Assembly: GCF_046736045.1 (NCBI RefSeq)
Contig: NZ_CP177134.1
Location: forward strand, 1,984,001-2,048,000
Source: Leptospira_A sp046736045
Lineage (GTDB): Bacteria; Spirochaetota; Leptospiria; Leptospirales; Leptospiraceae
Length of the DNA: 64,000 nt
Direction: 5' to 3'
Shown here: in pieces, positions 1 to 8,620 of the stretch
How the letters are laid out: each line of letters begins with the position of its first letter
Numbering within the stretch: position 1 is the first letter of the stretch
Notes under the pieces: model-generated
The model's database searches: none
Told to the model about the DNA's origin: nothing
Seen by the model: only the letters and a program-made list of their open reading frames with translations
Program-made: the position numbers and the translations under genes

Positions 1-63
1 TCTTCAAATAAGTTCGCCTTTTTGCCCGCAAAGGAAGGGATTGGGGCCATACCCAAGACATAA
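1..63 (+). CDS. C-terminal end of an unidentified gene (partial)
   Basis: Frame 1 is open from the left edge to a TAA at 61-63 and encodes about 20 residues ending GIGAIPKT. The stop codon runs directly into a strong terminator hairpin, as expected for the last codons of a plus-strand gene. Frame 3 closes at once; frame 2 stays open to a TGA at 80-82 inside the hairpin. The remnant is too short to assign to a family. That it is a real gene end is inferred from the position of the terminator. Confidence 0.4.
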   Translation, partial: SSNKFAFLPAKEGIGAIPKT

Positions 64-99
64 AAAAGCCCGGGGAAAATGAATTTCCTCGGGCTTTTT
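63..99. terminator. Bidirectional intrinsic terminator
   Basis: AAAAAGCCCG at 63-72 pairs with CGGGCTTTTT at 90-99, and the stem continues inward through GGGAAA and TTTCCT with one G-T pair. The arms give U-runs in both directions, so it can end the gene leaving the left edge and the minus-strand thiolase operon. Confidence 0.85.
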
Positions 100-106
100 C
101 GTTTTT

Positions 107-138
107 ACCAAACACCAAACTATGGCTTGGTGTTTGGT
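107..138. repeat. 12-bp perfect inverted repeat downstream of thiolase
   Basis: ACCAAACACCAA at 107-118 and TTGGTGTTTGGT at 127-138 form a perfect 12-bp stem with an 8-nt loop. It lies between the thiolase stop and the terminator at 63-99. In the minus-strand transcript it would form a stable 3' hairpin before the terminator, perhaps protecting the RNA end or helping termination. Confidence 0.6.
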
Positions 139-157
139 GCCGTATAAAAAGAGGGGA

Positions 158-1477
158 TTAAACTCTTTCTACCACCATAGATCCTGCGATCCCGCCGTGA
201 GCACATGCAGTCACTAAAACTTTTTTAGCGTCTTTGTTTTCTGCAAAGTCCATGAGCGCGTTGTGGAGCAAACGAACGCCTGTTGCACCGAATGGGTGAC
301 CGATGGCAATAGAACCTCCGTTAGGGTTGATTTTCTTTTCATCAAATCTTTTTTCCCAGTCAAATCCGGTTCTATTTTTGATTTCTTCCAAAGCGGCTAC
401 AGCAGTTGCTGCGAATGCTTCATGGATTTCAATGATGTCCATATTTTCGATTTTTTCGCCGAGTTCTTCCAAAAGGGAAGTAGTTGCTTCCGCTTGTCCA
501 AGTCCCATAAGGTTCGGATCTACCCCTTTCATTTTAAAACCGGAAATATAAGCTTCTGCTTTGATTCCCAATTTTTTTGCCGCTTCTTCGGAAGCAACAA
601 TGAGTCCTGCCGCTCCATCGGAACGAGGGCTCGCATTGAAAATAGAAAGAGTTGGTCCGTGAGATTTTTTCAAGTAGGTAGCGTATTTTTCTTTGAACTG
701 GTCAAATTTCATTTGAGGGTTGTCAAAGAGTAACATAGCGCGACCCATACGAGTCGGGTTTTTTACAAGACCTTCACGAAGCAATACCGCCTCATCCGCT
801 TGGAGAGGGTTTCCTTCATCGTCTTTTACTTCCATAATATACGGTTTATAACGACCTTCTTGAGTTGCTTCGAGTGCTCTTTTGAAAGACTCATAAGCCA
901 CTTTGTCTTGAGTTTCGCGGGAAAGTGCATAGTTTTGTGCGAGAATTTCCGCAGTCACTTGCATACCGAAACTTGTTTCACCATCGCCTAATCCGTCTTC
1001 TAAGGTGTCGCGAACTTCAACGCCTTCAGGAAGATCGTTAGGAAGAAGTTTTAACAATGCGTCCAAGCTGTTTGTTTTTTTATTCAATCGTGCATTTTTT
1101 ACCACGAAAGGCATGGATGTTTGAGATTCTTCTCCGATGACCAGAAATACTTTTCCTTCACCGAGCAAAATTCTTCTGGTAGCTTCTCCTACCGCTTCAA
1201 GTCCCGATACGCAGTTGTTTGCAACTGTTAAACAAGGAATGTCCATCGGTAGTCCGAGTAAGTTTGCTATGACCCGTGCAGAGTTCGGTGCGTTGGAAAA
1301 TCCTTCTCCTACGATCACTCCGTCGATGTCAGTGGGTTTCAAACCACTTCTTTTCATTACTTCTTCACCAACGATTTTACCCAGGTGGTGACCGGAGTAT
1401 TGTGAGAGAGCCTTGCCGATTTGAGCAAAAGGAGTGCGAGCAGGGCTTGCGATTACGATTTTTTGATTAACTTTCAT
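158..1477 (-). CDS. fadI: Thiolase (acetyl-CoA C-acyltransferase, FadI-like)
   Basis: A 439-residue thiolase that should cleave 3-ketoacyl-CoA with CoA in fatty acid beta-oxidation, or run in reverse to condense acyl-CoAs. The nucleophilic cysteine is Cys89 in NNCVSGLEA. The HEAFA motif, His394 in GGSIAIGHPFGATG and Cys425 in TACAHGG complete the active site. HEAFA and the C-terminal CAHGG, rather than NEAFA and CIGGG, resemble the FadI branch. ATG with AGAGGAAC just upstream supports the start. It lies 26 bp downstream of ilvC on the same strand and may be read with it. FadI versus a general acetyl-CoA acetyltransferase is inference. The usual FadJ partner is not in the window. Confidence 0.9.
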   Translation of the reverse strand: MKVNQKIVIASPARTPFAQIGKALSQYSGHHLGKIVGEEVMKRSGLKPTDIDGVIVGEGFSNAPNSARVIANLLGLPMDIPCLTVANNCVSGLEAVGEATRRILLGEGKVFLVIGEESQTSMPFVVKNARLNKKTNSLDALLKLLPNDLPEGVEVRDTLEDGLGDGETSFGMQVTAEILAQNYALSRETQDKVAYESFKRALEATQEGRYKPYIMEVKDDEGNPLQADEAVLLREGLVKNPTRMGRAMLLFDNPQMKFDQFKEKYATYLKKSHGPTLSIFNASPRSDGAAGLIVASEEAAKKLGIKAEAYISGFKMKGVDPNLMGLGQAEATTSLLEELGEKIENMDIIEIHEAFAATAVAALEEIKNRTGFDWEKRFDEKKINPNGGSIAIGHPFGATGVRLLHNALMDFAENKDAKKVLVTACAHGGIAGSMVVERV

Positions 1478-1503
1478 GTTGTTCCTCTTCTTTGAATTCT
1501 AAA

Positions 1504-2505
1504 TTATTTCGCCAACCACTTCATCATGGAACGTAGTTTTTTACCTACATCTTCGATTGGGTGAGCAGCGTTCTTGTCTCTAAGTTTTTTATATTCAGGA
1601 TAACCGGCTTTCGTATCTGCCATCCAACGTTTTGCAAAAGCAGCGCCTTTGTCTTTTTGAATGTCATTCAGCACTTCTTTCATGCGGGCTTTTACGCCGG
1701 CATCAATGATTCGCGGACCACTTACATAGTCACCATACTCTGCAGTATCGGAAATGGAAAAACGCATACGCGCTAGTCCACCTTCGTAAATCAAATCCGT
1801 AATGAGTTTTACTTCATGCAAACATTCGAAATAAGCAATCTCAGGATCGTAACCTGCTTCCGTTAGAGTTTCGAAACCGTTCATGATCAGGTTTGCAACT
1901 CCACCGCATAATACAACTTGTTCTCCGAATAGATCTGTTTCCGTTTCTTCACGGAAAGATGTTTCTAAAATTCCCGCTCTTCCCCCGCCTACACCGGAAG
2001 CTTGAGCTAACGCGCGTTTTTTTGCGTCACCTGTTGCGTCTTGGTAAATTGCGATCAAACACGGAACTCCGCCGCCTTCTGTAAATACCCGGCGAACCAA
2101 ATGGCCCGGACCTTTCGGTGCCACCATGTAAACGTCTACGTTTTTAGGAGGAGTGATTAGATCGTAATGAATGTTGAACCCGTGAGAAAAAACGAGAGCT
2201 TTTCCTTCTGTTAGATGAGGTTCGATTTCGCTTTTATACATTTCCGCCTGAATTGTGTCAGGTGCTAAAATTTGAATGATGTCCGCTTTTTTTGACGCTT
2301 CGGAAACAGAGTAAACTTCAAAGCCCGCTTCTTTCGCTTCTGCGATCGATTTTGATCCGTCTCTAAGACCGATGATCACTTTTAAGCCGCTATCTTTCAT
2401 GTTTTGGGCTTGGGCATGTCCTTGGCTTCCGTAGCCAATGACCGCGATGGTTTTTCCTTTTAAGATATTTAGATCGCAGCTGTCGTCGTAATATATATTT
2501 GCCAT
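1504..2505 (-). CDS. ilvC: Ketol-acid reductoisomerase
   Basis: A 333-residue class I (short) KARI, the NADPH- and Mg-dependent enzyme that isomerises and reduces acetolactate or acetohydroxybutyrate in valine, isoleucine and leucine synthesis. The N-terminal Rossmann domain shows GYGSQGHAQAQN, followed by PKGPGHLVRR. The C-terminal knotted domain has ETDLFGEQVVLCGG and YFECLHE, which carry the metal-binding acidic residues. Length is normal for the short class. The thiolase gene follows after 26 bp. The other ilv genes are not nearby. Confidence 0.97.
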   Translation of the reverse strand: MANIYYDDSCDLNILKGKTIAVIGYGSQGHAQAQNMKDSGLKVIIGLRDGSKSIAEAKEAGFEVYSVSEASKKADIIQILAPDTIQAEMYKSEIEPHLTEGKALVFSHGFNIHYDLITPPKNVDVYMVAPKGPGHLVRRVFTEGGGVPCLIAIYQDATGDAKKRALAQASGVGGGRAGILETSFREETETDLFGEQVVLCGGVANLIMNGFETLTEAGYDPEIAYFECLHEVKLITDLIYEGGLARMRFSISDTAEYGDYVSGPRIIDAGVKARMKEVLNDIQKDKGAAFAKRWMADTKAGYPEYKKLRDKNAAHPIEDVGKKLRSMMKWLAK

Positions 2506-2569
2506 GAAGGGCTCACTTCCTAAGGATAATTTAGATGGTTTTCTCCATTTTTTTTCGCTTGGGGGTGGG

Positions 2570-2713
2570 AAACAAGAACGAATTGGGGGCGCCTTTCCTT
2601 GCTACTTCGGACTCCGCGTTCGCTTCGGTCCTTCGGACAGCTTCGCTTCCTGCGTATCAAGGGCGCGTGGATACTTGTTTTTATAAATGAATTCCGGAGG
2701 CAGGGATTATGTC
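2570..2713. repeat. GC-rich intergenic stretch upstream of ilvC, possible dispersed repeat
   Basis: The gap between ilvC and the gene ending at 2732 holds an unusually GC-rich tract with repeated CTTCGG, GCTTCG and GTCCTTCGGAC motifs, and ends with ATTATGTC at 2706-2713. Similar wording (GCTTCGCT, CCTTCGGAT, then ATTATGTC) is found at 33700-33801. An open frame at 2504-2686 across this tract looks spurious. Membership in a repeat family is inference from shared motifs, not from an alignment. Confidence 0.35.
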
Positions 2714-2731
2714 TTGCAACCGGATGAGAAA

Positions 2732-3637
2732 TTATTTTTGTTTTTCCTGGGTTTTGTTTTGTTCCATCTCGTAAGTTAACTTACATTCGGGGATTTCTTC
2801 TCTCAAAAATTTTGATGCTTTGCTTGAACCTACAATATGACCCGGAACTGCGGACGCGAGTCCCAATATTTGACCGAACACATAAGTGGAGTAAGCCGGG
2901 TAAACCGTTTTATACGCCAACAATTCTATCTTGCGGTCGCATTTGTAACGAAGATAACGAATGGCATCGTCGGTAGCCCTCGCTTCCGGATAAAGAGCGC
3001 CGAAAAAAGGCACACTGTATCCTAAGGAATAGAAGGATTTGTATTTTCGTCCGGAGAAATCTTTTGCATGTCCTCCTTCGTGAAGAACTACCGTTGGAAT
3101 GTCGGAATAAAGATTAATCGTATTTGAGTAAGGGTTGTAATGGTCACCTGAACAAACATAGGGGATAGGACATCCTGAGAATACCCTTGCCGGGAAAATT
3201 GCACCTAACAGCCAATTGATCAGTCCGTAAGTATACTTTAGAACCGGGTTTACATTATCCGATCTCCAGAGTTGTTTGAGATCTTCGATCGGTGCGTACT
3301 GATTGAAGCGCACCTTGACATCCTTCAAATTATTTTCAATGATGTAGTTTTTCAGATATTGTTTTGTTTCTTCGGAAATTTTATGATTGGACATTCTCGA
3401 ATCGTTAATGATCAGCTTTGATAAAAAACCCAAAACATTTCCAATCCAATCCAGAACAATATACGGCTCTCCCGATTCGAACTGAGGGTTGTTTTCCTCA
3501 TCGAAAATATTCTGTTGAGGGTAATACGGTTTGCCAAATGTATATTGTTTTTCCGTAGCAAAGCTACAGGAAAGAAAAATGAAAATGAATAAAAAGTGAA
3601 AAACTTTGGGCAATAAGGAAGAATCATTTGTTCGCAT
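2732..3637 (-). CDS. Lipoprotein with HEGGH zincin-like motif
   Basis: About 301 residues from the ATG at 3637; an in-frame TTG at 3658 is an alternative start. The N-terminus is a lipoprotein signal with lipobox FLSC (Cys about 24), so the protein is probably membrane-anchored. Around residue 186 it has VVLHEGGHAKDF, which fits the HExxH zinc-protease signature, and about 30 residues later EARATDD offers a possible third ligand. A metalloprotease role is inferred from these motifs only, since I do not recognise the family. Four cysteines could form disulfides. It follows another lipoprotein gene on the same strand with little or no gap, so the two are probably co-transcribed. Confidence 0.6.
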   Translation of the reverse strand: MRTNDSSLLPKVFHFLFIFIFLSCSFATEKQYTFGKPYYPQQNIFDEENNPQFESGEPYIVLDWIGNVLGFLSKLIINDSRMSNHKISEETKQYLKNYIIENNLKDVKVRFNQYAPIEDLKQLWRSDNVNPVLKYTYGLINWLLGAIFPARVFSGCPIPYVCSGDHYNPYSNTINLYSDIPTVVLHEGGHAKDFSGRKYKSFYSLGYSVPFFGALYPEARATDDAIRYLRYKCDRKIELLAYKTVYPAYSTYVFGQILGLASAVPGHIVGSSKASKFLREEIPECKLTYEMEQNKTQEKQK

Positions 3638-3644
3638 AAGATGA

Positions 3645-4295
3645 TTATTTTTCAACAAGACTTTCTTTTAACCTTACGAAAAATGCAAGGACGGCAATCC
3701 TTCCCATTTGGTTCAGTTGGTCTTCTCTGGTTCCTCGAAAACCAATATATGGTAAGTAAGCGACCCAACCTAAAAATACAGGTGCGGTTGCAAGTGTGAA
3801 CATACAATCTGTTACACGGGATTCCAATTTGTCCGAGTGATTGAAATCCAATATTTGTTTTTTAGACTTTTGCGATTCAACAGTGATGTGCAAGTCTACA
3901 GAGGTAACATTTTTATAACATACGTCATTTGCTAATAAGGAAAATTGATGGATGGTAATTTTATATTTTTCTTTCGTGTGATAAAGGTTCGGATTGAGAG
4001 CGATTTCCCGTTCGATCAGTTGGGATAGAGTGCCATAATGATTTTCCAATGTCCTGGGAGATAAAAAAAATAAAGAAGGGGATCGTCTTCCGAATATTTC
4101 TCCATTATCCGTTTTGTCTTCAACCGTTATCGGAGAAATCGTTTTTGAATTGATAGGAGATTCAGTCCGGATTTCTTCCGTAGATCCTCGGAAGGGATCA
4201 AGGGATTCGGGAGAAGAGTGCGGGACGTACACTCGAAGAGCAATACATCCCGAAAAAAAAGTAATAATCAAAAGCAGATGGAGTTTTTGTTTCAT
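3645..4295 (-). CDS. Hypothetical lipoprotein
   Basis: About 216 residues from the ATG at 4295, chosen because it puts MKQKLHLLLIITFFSGC, a complete lipoprotein signal with lipobox FSGC, at the N-terminus. An upstream ATG at 4319 would add eight residues before it. The mature part is polar with one hydrophobic segment near the end (APVFLGWVAYLPYIGF). No recognised family. It is directly upstream of the HEGGH lipoprotein gene, suggesting a shared transcript and a joint envelope role. Confidence 0.6.
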   Translation of the reverse strand: MKQKLHLLLIITFFSGCIALRVYVPHSSPESLDPFRGSTEEIRTESPINSKTISPITVEDKTDNGEIFGRRSPSLFFLSPRTLENHYGTLSQLIEREIALNPNLYHTKEKYKITIHQFSLLANDVCYKNVTSVDLHITVESQKSKKQILDFNHSDKLESRVTDCMFTLATAPVFLGWVAYLPYIGFRGTREDQLNQMGRIAVLAFFVRLKESLVEK

Positions 4296-4332
4296 TTGAA
4301 ATTTCAATCTACCGTTCAATAAATTGTTTTAT

Positions 4333-4680
4333 TTATTCGCCCCAAACGATGATGCAGTTTTTATAAAAAACAGGTCCAAGTATATTGAAACTGCTGTGGT
4401 CTACAACAGCAATCTTTTGGATACCCGCAGCCACTGCAATGTCATTGATGCTATTTTTCGGTCCGTGAAAAATGAGATTATAATTCAAAGCCCAAGTCGC
4501 GTAGTTGCAACTTTCTCCGCTTTTTACTACTTTTCCATTTCCTAGATTGTTTTGGTGTCCTGGAGTCGCAAGATGTTCCGTACTTGCAGTGATCAGTACT
4601 CCCGCTTCGCTGATGTGTGTACAGCCCACAGCACTGATGAGAATCAATCCGATAAATGTTAAAATAAATCCCTTTTTCAT
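4333..4680 (-). CDS. TRL-like family lipoprotein (copy 3 of the triad)
   Basis: About 115 residues from the ATG at 4680, with lipobox SAVGC. After the signal it follows the TRL-like layout: a variable loop, GESCNYATWAL, a short helix, IQKIAVVDHSSFNILG, then a conserved cysteine and WGE end. It is the third of three related genes in tandem, and its start overlaps the stop of the previous copy by 4 bp (ATGA), so translation is probably coupled. TRL-like proteins are small secreted lipoproteins of unknown function. Family assignment is from the pattern of conserved residues. Confidence 0.7.
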   Translation of the reverse strand: MKKGFILTFIGLILISAVGCTHISEAGVLITASTEHLATPGHQNNLGNGKVVKSGESCNYATWALNYNLIFHGPKNSINDIAVAAGIQKIAVVDHSSFNILGPVFYKNCIIVWGE

Positions 4681-5000
4681 TCTTTTTCTCCTGTTACTAC
4701 AGTGCATTGCATTCTAAAAACACCAATAAGGACGTTTAATGAATGATAGTCGATCGTCGCAATTCTTCCGATTTTATTGTTTTTGGCAATCTGTCCTGCG
4801 CCGGAATTTCCTACTCCGACCAGTCCCAGAACATTGTAGATGCAATCTTCCGCCTGAGTAGTCGATTTAACATCTGTTCCATTCGTTGTGCCGGGGTATT
4901 TGATATTGGAATAAATCAACCCGCCTACCGGACCGGATGCACAGTTGGTTGCTAAAAGTAATGTTAGACTGAATAATACTAATTTCATTTTGTTTTTCAT
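4677..5000 (-). CDS. TRL-like family lipoprotein (copy 2 of the triad)
   Basis: About 107 residues from the ATG at 5000, with lipobox LATNC. This is the most typical TRL-like member here: ASGPVGGLIYSNIKYPGT, then AEDCIYNVLGLVGVG, IGRIATIDYHSLNVLIGVF and a C-terminal MQCTVVTGE. The C, GLVGVGN and IDYHS elements are shared with the two neighbouring copies. Function unknown; surface or periplasmic lipoprotein by signal. It sits between the other two copies with a 2-bp gap upstream and a 4-bp overlap downstream, consistent with an operon formed by tandem duplication. Confidence 0.75.
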   Translation of the reverse strand: MKNKMKLVLFSLTLLLATNCASGPVGGLIYSNIKYPGTTNGTDVKSTTQAEDCIYNVLGLVGVGNSGAGQIAKNNKIGRIATIDYHSLNVLIGVFRMQCTVVTGEKE

Positions 5001-5002
5001 CT

Positions 5003-5422
5003 TTATTCCCCTGCTACCGTAGTGCAAAATCCGTGATACACTACTGCTAGAGCAGCGATATGTTCATATTCGACATAACCGATTTTTTCGATTTTGCCGG
5101 ATCTACGGGCTGTATCGATACTGGAATCTCCCCATGCCCAAAGACCTAAGACGGAATGAGAACAGGACTCTCCCCGCTTTACAACTGTTTTTGCCAATCC
5201 GGGATTTGGGCCGGGAGTCGCTTCATGGTGATAAAAAAGGCCTCCTCTTCCCATAAAGGAATAGGATGGTTCTCCGTAAAAAGGTACCGGGTTTGTATTG
5301 AAAGTACCTGTGCCGGAAATCGTACCGACGTTCCTTAAATTTGTTCCCGTGCAGTTGAATAGAGTCATTGCAACGAATAGAGCCAAAGAAAGAGCGTATC
5401 GATTCATGTATTTCACATTCAT
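5003..5422 (-). CDS. TRL-like family lipoprotein (copy 1 of the triad)
   Basis: 139 residues; the ATG at 5407 (MNRYALSLAL) is an equally good start. The signal ends in LFNC. The mature protein has a longer variable loop rich in Gly, Pro and Tyr than its two relatives, then RGESCSHSVLGLWAWGDSSID, KIEKIGYVEYEH and a final FCTTVAGE. These blocks line up with the next two genes, so the three are paralogs. It is first in the minus-strand cluster, so the promoter should lie in the 5423-5633 gap that is shared with a divergent gene. Confidence 0.7.
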   Translation of the reverse strand: MNVKYMNRYALSLALFVAMTLFNCTGTNLRNVGTISGTGTFNTNPVPFYGEPSYSFMGRGGLFYHHEATPGPNPGLAKTVVKRGESCSHSVLGLWAWGDSSIDTARRSGKIEKIGYVEYEHIAALAVVYHGFCTTVAGE

Positions 5423-5560
5423 TATTTGCCTACGTTTATTATTTGTTAAAGTTTAGAAGCTAACAGATAACTTTACAATGTTTGGTGTCAAACAAATTTC
5501 GTAAAAAAAAGATAAACCGTTTGATTTCTCGCCTAATGATGTTAGTTCTGGTAAATGATT

Positions 5561-5575
5561 GACTAATTGTTAGTC
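5561..5575. promoter_or_regulatory. Short palindrome between divergent genes (possible operator)
   Basis: GACTAA-TTG-TTAGTC is a 6-bp inverted repeat with a 3-nt centre, flanked by TT and GAA. It lies in the 211-bp gap between the divergent TRL-like cluster and the gene starting at 5634. The first half includes TTGACT, similar to a -35 box. No regulator gene is adjacent, so operator function is a guess. Confidence 0.25.
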
Positions 5576-5633
5576 GAAAACGGAGTTGCCTTTTCTGTGT
5601 TATCCGGGTTCCATTGGTTTTATGGGTCAAACT

Positions 5634-6050
5634 ATGAAAATTCTGGCTTTTTGTCTTATTTTTGTCATTTCCACTCATCTGAATGCAGCTACAATCACCT
5701 ACTTGTATGTAGACGGAAGTGGAAACCGGTTTCTAATCATCGGCGATTCCCGCAAAACAATCAAATATGTTCCGGTTTCCGCCGAACAAAGCTCCAGCGG
5801 AACTTACAGCGGGGGAGAGGCGGTTGTCAAAATCATCAATGAACGGGAATATTCCACTTTGATGGATTATTATAAAAAAGCGATGGGAAATAAAAAGATC
5901 AGAATTCCCAACCGAATCAAGGGCTCCGGTTATATATCTACCCAATCCGCAACCGATTCACAACAAAAAGGATATATTTTGAATGGTAGTGCTTCGGAGA
6001 AAAAAGAATTGGAAGCTTATTTGTTTTTTCTAATCGGAAGGGTTCAATAA
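5634..6050 (+). CDS. Hypothetical secreted protein
   Basis: 138 residues from the ATG at 5634, which gives a clean signal peptide MKILAFCLIFVISTHLNA. In-frame starts at 5586 and 5622 would bury it. The mature part is basic and polar (TITYLYVDGSGNRFLIIGD, then KTIKYVPVSAEQSSSGTYSGGEAVVK) with predicted strands and no recognised domain. It is likely periplasmic. The signal has no lipobox cysteine, unlike its neighbours. It stands alone on the plus strand between two minus-strand clusters. Confidence 0.6.
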   Translation: MKILAFCLIFVISTHLNAATITYLYVDGSGNRFLIIGDSRKTIKYVPVSAEQSSSGTYSGGEAVVKIINEREYSTLMDYYKKAMGNKKIRIPNRIKGSGYISTQSATDSQQKGYILNGSASEKKELEAYLFFLIGRVQ

Positions 6051-6090
6051 AAAAGTAAAATCGGTTGCAAATGAGGATTGCCCGATAGAT

Positions 6091-7824
6091 TTAATTTCCT
6101 CTATACCTCAATAAAACAAGAGTTAAATCATCCTGGATCATCTCAATTCCTCCCGAATGTTCCAGGATCGTATCAAATACGGAATCAATCACCTGCGACA
6201 ATGGTTTGTTTCTAAGCGAAGATATGAGGTTTAGAAGTTTTTCTTCTCCGAACATTTCAATTGCGTCGGGTTTGCGGGCTTCCGTGAGTCCGTCAGTTAA
6301 CAAGATGATCAGGTCTCCTTTTTTTAATTCGAAACTTTCTTCTTCCGAAAGAGTGGGAAAAAAAGGTGTAATGATCCTTCCCATCGGTTTTAAAGTCACG
6401 AGACTACCCGATTCCCTTATGATATAAAGAGGAAAATGTCCCGCTCTCGCAAACCGAAGCAAACCTTTGTCCGTATCGATAAAAACCATACTCGCAGTTA
6501 CAAAATGATCCTTTAGATTCGGGGTGATCTGAGTGCGTATATGTTCCAAACTTTCCGTAAGCGAACTGGGTTCTTTGTTCCAATGGTCCAATGACATTTT
6601 AACAAGTGCCGATAAAAATGCGGCAGGGATACCGTGCCCGGAAACATCACAAATAAAAACAGCTAACGAATGTGATTCGGGATTCCATTTGATATCGAAT
6701 AAATCCCCTCCCACTTTCATCATCGGGACATTATGAAATGCAATTTCGATCGGTTCGGGAGAATCCATCTTGTTCGGAAAAAGAGATTCCTGAATGCGTT
6801 TTGCAACATCCAGTTGTTTGTCGATCTCTTGTTTTTGCATTTCAATGACTTGGGTTCTTTCGTGAACTTTTCTTTCCAGCTCTTCATTCGCGATTTCTTT
6901 CAAACGATTGATCGTTTCCAGAGATTCCATCGCTTGTTTTTGGGCTCTTTCCCTTTCTTTGGAAACAGTTACCAGAAAATAAGAAATACCGTTGATGCTA
7001 AAAAGAAATGCATCCAGATAAATCAGTGAGTCGTTTACGGAAAGAGTTCCTGCCTGTTTCATGGCAAAAACTCCGGACTCCGCTACCGTTTGAGTCACTG
7101 CGGTAAAAGCAAGTATCGCACTTGCAAGTGTCGCTCCGAATTGTTGAAACCTAAGACTTGTTACTATGACAAAAGGGATTGGCAGAAAAACCAATGGCAA
7201 AACATCGGAAAATGCAATTCTTCCCGAAATATAAATCACACCGCACCAAAAGATCAGTTCGATTTTTTGTTTCCAATCCGTTTGAAACTTCTCTCTGGGA
7301 TTGAGCCATACGAACAAAAGAGGAGCTACAATCAGGAAACCTTGCAATTCACCCGAAAACCATGTGAAAAGTACATTCCAATATTCTTCCGCAGGTAAAA
7401 ATCCCCAATAGAGTAAACTGGTCACACCAATACTTGCGCTCAGTGCAGAACCGGGGATGGTGCATACGGTTAGAAAATAAAGCAGTCCTTTTGTAGAGTA
7501 TAAAGGATTTTTTTGTCCCGTTAGGCGGTATAGTAAATAATAATTTAATGAAGAACTTAAAGTGTTTCCGATCCCGATGAAGAGTGCGGTAGGCAGATGA
7601 GGGTTGTTTAGGAAATTGGCAGTGAAAGCACCGATAAAGATGCCGGGGATGGATACCCTGCCCAAAAGCAAAAGAGCTGTTAGGCCCATTCCTTCGGGAG
7701 GCCAGACAGGAGACACCTGGCTGTTTAAAAAGGCGAGCTGAAAGCCTATTTTTGAGAATATGATATAACCGACCGCTAATATAGGGGTCCAAATCAAGAG
7801 CCGCCTGTTTAGGACCGATTTCAT
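6091..7824 (-). CDS. MASE1 membrane sensor with SpoIIE/PP2C phosphatase domain
   Basis: 577 residues. Residues 1-290 hold about eight hydrophobic segments with the MASE1 feel (SPVWPPEGMGLTALLLLG near the N-terminus), a membrane sensor module. A charged coiled coil follows (about 290-350, ERKVHERTQVIEMQKQEIDK), then a SpoIIE-type serine phosphatase (about 365-575) with GGDLFD, CDVSGHGIPAAF and ILLTDGLTEAR, the acidic metal-binding positions of PP2C. Such proteins normally dephosphorylate an anti-sigma-factor antagonist with a STAS fold. No obvious partner-switch operon is adjacent. The gene is monocistronic and divergent from the GST-like gene. Confidence 0.85.
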   Translation of the reverse strand: MKSVLNRRLLIWTPILAVGYIIFSKIGFQLAFLNSQVSPVWPPEGMGLTALLLLGRVSIPGIFIGAFTANFLNNPHLPTALFIGIGNTLSSSLNYYLLYRLTGQKNPLYSTKGLLYFLTVCTIPGSALSASIGVTSLLYWGFLPAEEYWNVLFTWFSGELQGFLIVAPLLFVWLNPREKFQTDWKQKIELIFWCGVIYISGRIAFSDVLPLVFLPIPFVIVTSLRFQQFGATLASAILAFTAVTQTVAESGVFAMKQAGTLSVNDSLIYLDAFLFSINGISYFLVTVSKERERAQKQAMESLETINRLKEIANEELERKVHERTQVIEMQKQEIDKQLDVAKRIQESLFPNKMDSPEPIEIAFHNVPMMKVGGDLFDIKWNPESHSLAVFICDVSGHGIPAAFLSALVKMSLDHWNKEPSSLTESLEHIRTQITPNLKDHFVTASMVFIDTDKGLLRFARAGHFPLYIIRESGSLVTLKPMGRIITPFFPTLSEEESFELKKGDLIILLTDGLTEARKPDAIEMFGEEKLLNLISSLRNKPLSQVIDSVFDTILEHSGGIEMIQDDLTLVLLRYRGN

Positions 7825-7995
7825 AGAGAAATCAAAGTTATCCAGATATTTGGCTTAGTCTAGCCTTTCTTGTGAAAATGTCCGCTTCCTCAATAAAATA
7901 TTTCTCGGAAATCTTTTCCGGATTTTCCTTTTGTTAAAGGAATGACAGAGGTAAGGTAAGGATTCCCATATACCGTAAAACTACGGTGGATCAAG

Positions 7996-8598
7996 ATGAT
8001 TAAAGTGTATGGAATGAAAATCTCCGGAAATTGTTATAAAGTTCAATTGATTTGCGAATTATTGAAAATTGAATACGAATGGATTGAGACGGACGGGCGT
8101 AAGAATGAAACAAAGTCCCCTTCCTTTCTTTTGAAAAATCCCAACGGCCGGGTTCCTATCATCGAATTAGAAAACGGTAATATCCTACGAGAGTCCAATG
8201 CAATTTTATACTATTTGGCGGAAGGCAGCATTTACTTTGGCAAAGATAAATGGGAAGAGGCTCAGATTTTGGAATGGATGTTTTTCGAACAATACAGTCA
8301 CGAACCATATATCGCAACCAATCGCTGGATCATTCGTTTTCTAAATCAAAAGGATGAAAAAAAAGAACGAATTGCGGAAAACCACACAAAAGGTTTGCAT
8401 GCTTTGCAAATCATGGAAAACCATTTGGCAAAAAACTTCTGGTTTGCTTGCAATCGTTTTACAATTGCCGATCTGGCACTCTTCGCCTATACGCATAAGG
8501 CGGATCAGGGAGATTACAATCTGAGTGAATTTCCATCCATTCGTAATTGGATTTCCAGAATCCAATCGATTGCAGATTTTGCTCCGATGGAAGATTGA
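7996..8598 (+). CDS. Glutathione S-transferase family protein
   Basis: 200 residues. The N-terminal thioredoxin-like half carries MKISGNCYKVQLICELL, NPNGRVPIIE with the cis-proline, and RESNAILYYLAEG, the Glu-Ser pair that binds the gamma-glutamyl part of glutathione. The C-terminal helical half has FTIADLALFAYTH, the conserved capping motif of GST C-domains. It probably conjugates glutathione or a related thiol to electrophiles, or has a thiol-dependent isomerase role. Substrate unknown. The next gene starts 22 bp downstream on the same strand. Confidence 0.85.
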   Translation: MIKVYGMKISGNCYKVQLICELLKIEYEWIETDGRKNETKSPSFLLKNPNGRVPIIELENGNILRESNAILYYLAEGSIYFGKDKWEEAQILEWMFFEQYSHEPYIATNRWIIRFLNQKDEKKERIAENHTKGLHALQIMENHLAKNFWFACNRFTIADLALFAYTHKADQGDYNLSEFPSIRNWISRIQSIADFAPMED

Positions 8599-8620
8599 TT
8601 CGAATTGAAGTTCCTTTTAT

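Noticed and set aside
2504..2686. Open frame on the plus strand across the gap upstream of ilvC
   Set aside because: It lies in GC-rich repeat-like DNA, has no family match and overlaps the ilvC start region.
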